From: Pseudolysobacter sp964466115
GTDB lineage: Bacteria; Pseudomonadota; Gammaproteobacteria; Xanthomonadales; Rhodanobacteraceae
Assembly (NCBI GenBank): GCA_964466115.1
Contig: CAYXMH010000005.1
Coordinates: 1 to 64,000 of the forward strand
Reading direction: 5' to 3'
Length of the DNA stretch: 64,000 bases
Shown here one piece after another: positions 59,303-64,000 of this stretch (within the stretch, counting starts at the first letter, position 1; each line of letters starts with the position of its first letter). Below the pieces are notes generated by a model, which ran no database searches, was not told the DNA's origin, and was given only the letters and a program-made list of their open reading frames with translations. Position numbers and translations under genes: made by a program.

Positions 59303-59797
59303 TTATAGCTTGCGCAGATAAAAGCGATTGCAACTGAAATGCCCCGTATTTCCCATGGCCTGATCAATACGATGGAAACCGTTTTTTATATACAGCGCTT
59401 GCGCGGCATGCATATGCGTTAGCGTTTCGAGGTAGCACGTGCGATAGCCCAATGATCGCGCTGCATCTAAACAATGGGTGATCAACGCTTGGCCAGCGCC
59501 GAGGCCGCGCAGCTCTGGAAGAAAGTACATTTTGCGCAATTCGCAAACGGAAGGTTCGCTGCCTTCCAATGCGGCAACCCCGCCACCGCCAAGCACCCGG
59601 CCATTGCGCTCAATGACAAAATAAGCGGCACCGGGTTTCGCATAAGCGGCATGCATTTGCGAAACTTCGGCGTCGTGAATTGCAAAGCCGGGGCCATCGG
59701 CACCGAATTCCGGCATCACGGTGCGAATAATCCCAGCCACGGCCGCGTCATCGCGCGGCTCGATCGGGCGGATCGAGAATAAGGAAATCGGTTCCAT
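59303..59797 (-). CDS. GNAT-family N-acetyltransferase
   Basis: A 164-residue GNAT protein. The acetyl-CoA loop is MYFLPELRGLGAGQALI (R-G-x-G-x-G/A), preceded by VLGGGGVAALEG and followed by the LGYRTCYLETLTHMHAAQALY and GF(H) strand. Substrate unknown. ATG 59797 starts a normal N terminus; the frame further upstream overlaps the cyanophycinase gene. It is probably co-transcribed with cyanophycinase, which ends 10 bases before its start. Confidence 0.9.
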   Translation of the reverse strand: MEPISLFSIRPIEPRDDAAVAGIIRTVMPEFGADGPGFAIHDAEVSQMHAAYAKPGAAYFVIERNGRVLGGGGVAALEGSEPSVCELRKMYFLPELRGLGAGQALITHCLDAARSLGYRTCYLETLTHMHAAQALYIKNGFHRIDQAMGNTGHFSCNRFYLRKL

Positions 59798-59807
59798 AAA
59801 ATGCGAA

Positions 59808-60617
59808 TTATAACGGCCGGCGAAAATCCAGATCGTAACGCGCGCCGTGCACCAACACATGCACACGAAGATCGGTGATGCTGATCGGTGCATTCGGTGT
59901 GGCATCGGCGATGTTGGACTGGCTCACATCGGCCGGGTCAACCACGGTAATGCCGCCGCTGCCCATCACATCGAACACATTGTCCGGTCCAATAAATGCG
60001 GCGGTATTGGCATCCAACCCAAGCCCCAACGCAAACGGATTCAGCGCCAAGGCGGCAAGTAAGCGGCCGAGCCGATCACAGGCGCCGCCGCCATGATCGA
60101 TAATCACGCGGTTGGTTAAACCTAGGCCCGGTGCTAGGGTTACTCCGCCCATACGCGGCGTTGCCCCGGGCTCGCCGCTAGCAAGCATGTGCTCGGCCAT
60201 GACGGCAGCCCCACCGGCGCTGCCAGCGATGTTCATGCCTTCGGCATTGCGCCGGCGCAGCAGCCGCGCCAACGGCGTGCCGCCAATCAGCGTCGACAAC
60301 CGCAAGGGCGCGTGTGCCACCAGATACACGGCATCGGCGCGTTCGACCGCATCAAGCGTTTCGCGTTTCTCGCCGTCCCCGCGTGTGGTCAGAGCAATCT
60401 CCCGCACTTGACCGGCGCCGTGGGCAAGTAACGCGGTTTCCAATTCGTCCGGCGGCTCCTCTTGCGCCGTACACGCCGTAATAAGGGCAATGTTGGGGCG
60501 TTGGCCGGAGATGGCGAGGAATCGTTTTAAAATCCGCGCTTCCCCGTCGAGATCCTCCGCGCCGCCAATGGGAATCAGAAATCCACGCGATTTGTCGGGT
60601 CCGAGTTTCGCAGGCAC
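59808..60617 (-). CDS. Cyanophycinase (peptidase family S51)
   Basis: A 269-residue S51-type peptidase. The nucleophile Ser lies in NIAGSAGGAAVMAEHM, and LIPIGGAEDLDGEARILKRF opens the protein as in CphB enzymes. It would cleave cyanophycin to beta-Asp-Arg dipeptides. The segment before the nucleophile is AGSAG rather than the usual GTSAG. No cyanophycin synthetase is present in the window, so the polymer may come from elsewhere in the genome or from outside. No signal peptide is evident. Confidence 0.85.
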   Translation of the reverse strand: MPAKLGPDKSRGFLIPIGGAEDLDGEARILKRFLAISGQRPNIALITACTAQEEPPDELETALLAHGAGQVREIALTTRGDGEKRETLDAVERADAVYLVAHAPLRLSTLIGGTPLARLLRRRNAEGMNIAGSAGGAAVMAEHMLASGEPGATPRMGGVTLAPGLGLTNRVIIDHGGGACDRLGRLLAALALNPFALGLGLDANTAAFIGPDNVFDVMGSGGITVVDPADVSQSNIADATPNAPISITDLRVHVLVHGARYDLDFRRPL

Positions 60618-60651
60618 GGTTATAACTCCGGCTTGAAGGGATAAATAAAGA

Positions 60652-62805
60652 TTATACGCATGGTTTTCTTTCCCGATGCGTTTTTAGCAAATGATGAAGG
60701 TGCTCGCTTAATGCTTTAAGCGGCGTTTGTGATGCGGTTAATTCTGGGAGGCGGTCACGTATGCTGGCCGATAATCGTGCACGCCTAGGCACATCGTGGG
60801 CAATGGCGACCGCCGTTTCTGCCAGCGCGGTTGCGCTGGGTACGATCAACTCCTCCAAACCCAAATGGCGCAGCATTGCCATCGATTGGCGTCCGCGCAT
60901 CAATTGACCCGGGCAGGTCACCACCGGTAACGCGCAGTGCAACGCATCGAGGGTGGTATTGCCGCCCGACCAATGCAAGCTGTCCAGCATTACATCGCAG
61001 ACAAGATTGACGCGCAAATAATCGGATCTAGAGCGTTGTGGAAAAAAATGCAAATGCTCCTCTGGGGTATCGCTGATGGCGCCCAAAGCTTTCAACAAGC
61101 GGGCACGTAACAGTCTAGTCATGCCCACCGTTTGGCCATCGAACAGCACGATTAAGGCGGTTGGGTCACGCCGTATCAATTCGATTAGCAAGGCATCGTT
61201 GTCGGGATGCAGCTTGAATGGCGATTGCGGAAACAAATAGAGTTTGCGCTGATCCGGCAGTCCAAGGTCGGCGCGCGTTGGGATTGCCGGAAGTGGCGGG
61301 CTTAAGTAGCGGGTGCCCAAACCCGGCAAAGTCAGCAAGGGTTCACTGTAATGCTGTTGGGCGTCGTGCGGCTCCATTTCGGCGCAGCTTAAGAATGCAT
61401 CGATGCTGGGAAGCCCCGTGGTGACCGGGTGACCCCAAGCGCAAAGTTGGATGGGGGCAAGGCGCAAGGCTGCCAACGCCAATACCCGTGCCTCCATACC
61501 AATTTCGGGATAAAGCAACACATCCGCATCCAATTCGCGTAAGCGTCGCGCGATTTGCGCCAATGGGCCATCGATGCGCAGCAGTTTGTTGGCGGCTCGT
61601 GCGAATTGGCGGGTCAGTTCGTCATCGTATTTGCCAATTTGCACCAAGATGACTTCGAAGCCGTGTTGCGCCAGATAGTGCACCCAGGAAAAAAAATAGG
61701 CGCCCACCGTGCATTGGCGGAAAAAACTGCTGACCATCAGCAAGCGCGGCCGCTTCCGGCTCGGGGATGGCGCCGGGTTGGAAAATTCGGGTAAGAGCGT
61801 GGTGAGCGCAGCGTTTAACCAGCGGCCGTAGATTTCCTGCAGTAAGCGATCGTCGCGTCCTTGATAAGCGAGATAAAAATTCTCCCAAATGAACACGGCC
61901 GGATCCGGTTGAATCTCGGCGATGCGGGCGGGGGAATAGGTTTGCGTGAATTCATTAAGTTGGGCTGCATAATTGCCGCGCGCTTGTTCAACGTCGTTGG
62001 CGCTTTCATACAGCGCCGGTAAGCCCAAATGGCGGGCCAGCGAAATCTGAAGTTGTTGGGTAGCACTGGCTGTTGGCGCTAGTTCATCCAGTAGTGTGTT
62101 GGCCTGGGTGAGGTTGCCTTGATGACGCAAGCTTGCGGCGAGCCCCAACGCTTGTGCAAAACGTTGCGGTTGATGGGGGTAAATGCGCAAGCCCAGGGAC
62201 AGCGCAGCGTGTGTATCTCCGGCAACCGCAAGTAAGGTCGCTGCGCGTTCGAGTGTTTCCTGCTCTTGATTGCGCGAAATCAAGTTTTTAAGAATCGGCA
62301 ACGCTTCTGCGCCGCGCTCGTTTTCGGTTAGTCCTTGCGCCAGGTTTAGTGCAGCGAGTGCATTTTCCGGCTCTGCTGCATGCACCTCGAACAGCATTTC
62401 AATCGCGCGTTGCCGATGATCGGACTTAAGCAGAAGTAGGGCGAGGTTGTAACGCGCATCTTGACCTTTTGGGTAAGCTTGCAGCGCTGTTTCGTAAGCG
62501 CGGGCGGCTTGCGTTAGCTCGTTGGCGTCGCGATGCGTGTTACCAATGCGCAGCCAGCATAAGGCGAATAAACGCTGAAATTGGTCATTTTCGGGCATTG
62601 CGCGAAGCAATATCTGCAGGTCTGCAATCGCCGCTTGCCAACGCTTGAGTTGCAACGCGCAATTGACGCGCAATACGCGAGCTTCGAGCAAGGTCGGCGC
62701 GAACGCCAGGCTGCTGCTGGATGCGGAATACGCCTTTTCATAATCCCCATGGGAAAAAGCGGTGCGCGCGATAGTGATATGGTGATCCAGGTTCGTAGCG
62801 GACAT
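60652..62805 (-). CDS. TPR protein with O-GlcNAc transferase (SPINDLY-like) domain
   Basis: A 717-residue protein. Residues about 1-270 form TPR repeats (AFSHGDYEKAYSASSSSLAF, AARAYETALQAYPKGQDARY). The C-terminal 360 residues are a GT41-like domain with VSSFFRQCTVGAYFFSWVHY, LAPIQLCAWGHPVTTGLPSID, LYLFPQSPFKLHPDND and VCDVMLDSLHWSGGNTTLDALHCALPVV, the UDP-sugar-binding block. It may glycosylate proteins or form part of glycan assembly; the acceptor is unknown. Confidence 0.9.
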   Translation of the reverse strand: MSATNLDHHITIARTAFSHGDYEKAYSASSSSLAFAPTLLEARVLRVNCALQLKRWQAAIADLQILLRAMPENDQFQRLFALCWLRIGNTHRDANELTQAARAYETALQAYPKGQDARYNLALLLLKSDHRQRAIEMLFEVHAAEPENALAALNLAQGLTENERGAEALPILKNLISRNQEQETLERAATLLAVAGDTHAALSLGLRIYPHQPQRFAQALGLAASLRHQGNLTQANTLLDELAPTASATQQLQISLARHLGLPALYESANDVEQARGNYAAQLNEFTQTYSPARIAEIQPDPAVFIWENFYLAYQGRDDRLLQEIYGRWLNAALTTLLPEFSNPAPSPSRKRPRLLMVSSFFRQCTVGAYFFSWVHYLAQHGFEVILVQIGKYDDELTRQFARAANKLLRIDGPLAQIARRLRELDADVLLYPEIGMEARVLALAALRLAPIQLCAWGHPVTTGLPSIDAFLSCAEMEPHDAQQHYSEPLLTLPGLGTRYLSPPLPAIPTRADLGLPDQRKLYLFPQSPFKLHPDNDALLIELIRRDPTALIVLFDGQTVGMTRLLRARLLKALGAISDTPEEHLHFFPQRSRSDYLRVNLVCDVMLDSLHWSGGNTTLDALHCALPVVTCPGQLMRGRQSMAMLRHLGLEELIVPSATALAETAVAIAHDVPRRARLSASIRDRLPELTASQTPLKALSEHLHHLLKTHRERKPCV

Positions 62806-62817
62806 AAGGACAATAGG

Positions 62818-63714
62818 TTAATTAACCGCGCGCGCGACTTTACTGGCGCTCTCGCGGCCCAATTGTGCGCTTAACCAGCGCCCGGTTTCGACCAAGCCGG
62901 CCAAGTTAACGCCGGTAGTGATGCCCATGCCTTCAAGCATATAAACCACATCTTCAGTTGCGACATTGCCGCTGGCGCCCCGTGCGTAAGGGCATCCGCC
63001 GGTTCCGGATACGGCGGCATCGACCACGCTTACGCCCAATTCCAAACACGCCAGAATGTTCGCCAGCGCCTGTCCGCGTGTGTCGTGAAAATGGATTGCC
63101 AATGCGTGGATGGGTACGGCATCGGCTACTGCCGCGAGCATGGCTTGTGCCTTAAGCGGCGTGCCAACCCCGATGGTGTCGCCCAGCGAGATTTCATAGC
63201 AACCCAATTCATGCAGGCGCGTGGCCACGCGGACCACGTCGGCGACCGGAACTTCGCCTTGATAAGGGCAACCAAGCACGGTGGAGACATACCCACGCAC
63301 TTGTAATTTTTCCATTTTAGCGCGTTCGATCACAGGTATAAAACGTGTAATCGATTCTTCAATGGAGGCGTTAACGTTTTTGCGGTTAAACGCCTCGGAT
63401 GCTGCCGTAAATACGGCAATTTCACGCACACCGACGGTGAGCGCGCGCTCTAAGCCTTGCAGGTTGGGTACCAACACCGGATAGGAAACGCTGGTTTTTT
63501 TGGTAATGCCGGCATACACCTCAACCGCATCGGCAAGTTGCGGCACCCACTTTGGGCTTACGAAGCTGGTCGCTTCGATGCTGCGTAAGCCGGTTTCCGA
63601 CAGGCGATTGATCAGCTCGATCTTAATCGTTGTAGGGACGATCGCCGTTTCGTTTTGTAAGCCGTCGCGGGGGCCGACTTCAACGATGCGAACGTATTTG
63701 GGAACGCTGGCCAT
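62818..63714 (-). CDS. mvaB: Hydroxymethylglutaryl-CoA lyase
   Basis: A 298-residue TIM-barrel enzyme cleaving HMG-CoA to acetyl-CoA and acetoacetate, last step of leucine breakdown. Metal-binding Asp in EVGPRDGLQNE, His pair in AIHFHDTRGQALAN and the active-site Cys loop SGTGGCPYARGASGNVATED. Length normal. The other leucine-catabolic genes are not in the window, but the truncated gene beyond it may be part of the same operon. Confidence 0.96.
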   Translation of the reverse strand: MASVPKYVRIVEVGPRDGLQNETAIVPTTIKIELINRLSETGLRSIEATSFVSPKWVPQLADAVEVYAGITKKTSVSYPVLVPNLQGLERALTVGVREIAVFTAASEAFNRKNVNASIEESITRFIPVIERAKMEKLQVRGYVSTVLGCPYQGEVPVADVVRVATRLHELGCYEISLGDTIGVGTPLKAQAMLAAVADAVPIHALAIHFHDTRGQALANILACLELGVSVVDAAVSGTGGCPYARGASGNVATEDVVYMLEGMGITTGVNLAGLVETGRWLSAQLGRESASKVARAVN

Positions 63715-63717
63715 GGC

Positions 63718-64000
63718 TTAGTGTTTGTCTCTGAGCGATATGGCTCGTTTTGCTTTGTTCACCGCTTGGTCTAGGCTCTTTCGCGATTTACCGGTAAAGC
63801 GCAAGCGCGCGAACGGTTGTTCGGCATACAAATCGATGCGTTCCAAAAGATTTTGAGTCTGTTCCGGTGAGCCGCTGATTTCGTTGTGCAATGATCGATT
63901 GGGCTGGCGCTCCACGGAACCGTCGATGGCGCCGCCGACAATTAAATGGGCAACGCGTTGATGCTCCGGAGCGCTAAAGGCCAAGTAACCGTCTTCATAA
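63718..64000 (-). CDS. C-terminal end of an unrecognised gene (cut by window edge)
   Basis: The frame runs in from the right edge without a stop (YEDGYLAFSAPEHQRVAHLI and onward) and ends IDLYAEQPFARLRFTGKSRK then a basic Lys/Arg-rich tail. About 93 residues are visible. I do not recognise the family. Its stop is three bases before the HMG-CoA lyase start, so the two are very likely co-transcribed. Confidence 0.6.
   Translation of the reverse strand, partial: YEDGYLAFSAPEHQRVAHLIVGGAIDGSVERQPNRSLHNEISGSPEQTQNLLERIDLYAEQPFARLRFTGKSRKSLDQAVNKAKRAISLRDKH

Overview
The window looks like a chromosome segment of a gammaproteobacterium. The order smpB-ratA-rnfH-bamE-fur-recN-hrcA-grpE-dnaK-dnaJ-dapB is the one I associate with Xanthomonadales/Lysobacterales and relatives. 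The tmRNA tag ANDDNYALAA is of gammaproteobacterial type, and the chaperone genes carry RpoH (sigma-32) type promoters. An order-level placement is inference; base composition is moderate, neither AT-rich nor very GC-rich.

Layout. 1-1990: edge of an integrated element, with the 3' part of a mobile-element HTH protein and a short mercury module (merR, merT, merP, a GDCCVxC metal-binding protein, no merA). It ends at the 3' end of ssrA. 2000-13630: housekeeping block of ssrA, smpB, ratA, rnfH, bamE, fur, recN, the heat-shock set hrcA-grpE-dnaK-dnaJ, dapB and a YcaQ-type glycosylase. 13750-20160: cspA with a long leader, an EamA exporter, kdsB, a thioredoxin-NHL protein, uvrC and pgsA. 20263-25205: an overlapping nucleotide-sugar operon, rfbB-rfbA-rfbC-rfbD-manC, making dTDP-L-rhamnose and GDP-mannose. 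25593-28430: two secreted proteins, one with DUF11 repeats and a C-terminal sorting-like tail. 28470-35212: peptide and amino-acid use genes (POT transporter, S9 peptidase, an unusually long histidine ammonia-lyase homologue) and a glycerophosphodiesterase. 35216-38943 (minus): methionine-salvage operon mtnB-mtnD-PH protein-mtnC followed by a membrane-anchored C13 protease. 39064-44120 (minus): two tandem secreted subtilases. 44291-53507 (minus): a kdp potassium operon with two extra tiny membrane ORFs ahead of kdpF and a TorF-type porin between kdpB and kdpC, followed by kdpD-kdpE. 53695-64000: rmuC, an amino-acid permease, the EF-P paralogue efpL, a PH-domain protein, an SDR dehydrogenase, an acetyltransferase, cyanophycinase, a TPR/O-GlcNAc-transferase-like protein, HMG-CoA lyase and a truncated unknown gene.

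Non-coding structure. Intergenic spaces hold two dispersed inverted-repeat families: a double hairpin built on GGTGGGC/GCCCACC (four copies) and one built on CGTCATTCCC/GGGAATGACG (three copies). Two sigma-32 promoters with identical 14-bp spacers lie before grpE and dnaK, and a MerR-type promoter with a 19-bp spacer lies between merT and merR. The observations most worth following are the three single-pass microproteins, joined by one-base overlaps, at the head of the kdp operon; the porin inside that operon; the possibly leaderless merT; and the merA-less mer module beside ssrA. No CRISPR array, rRNA, tRNA or intact insertion sequence was seen.
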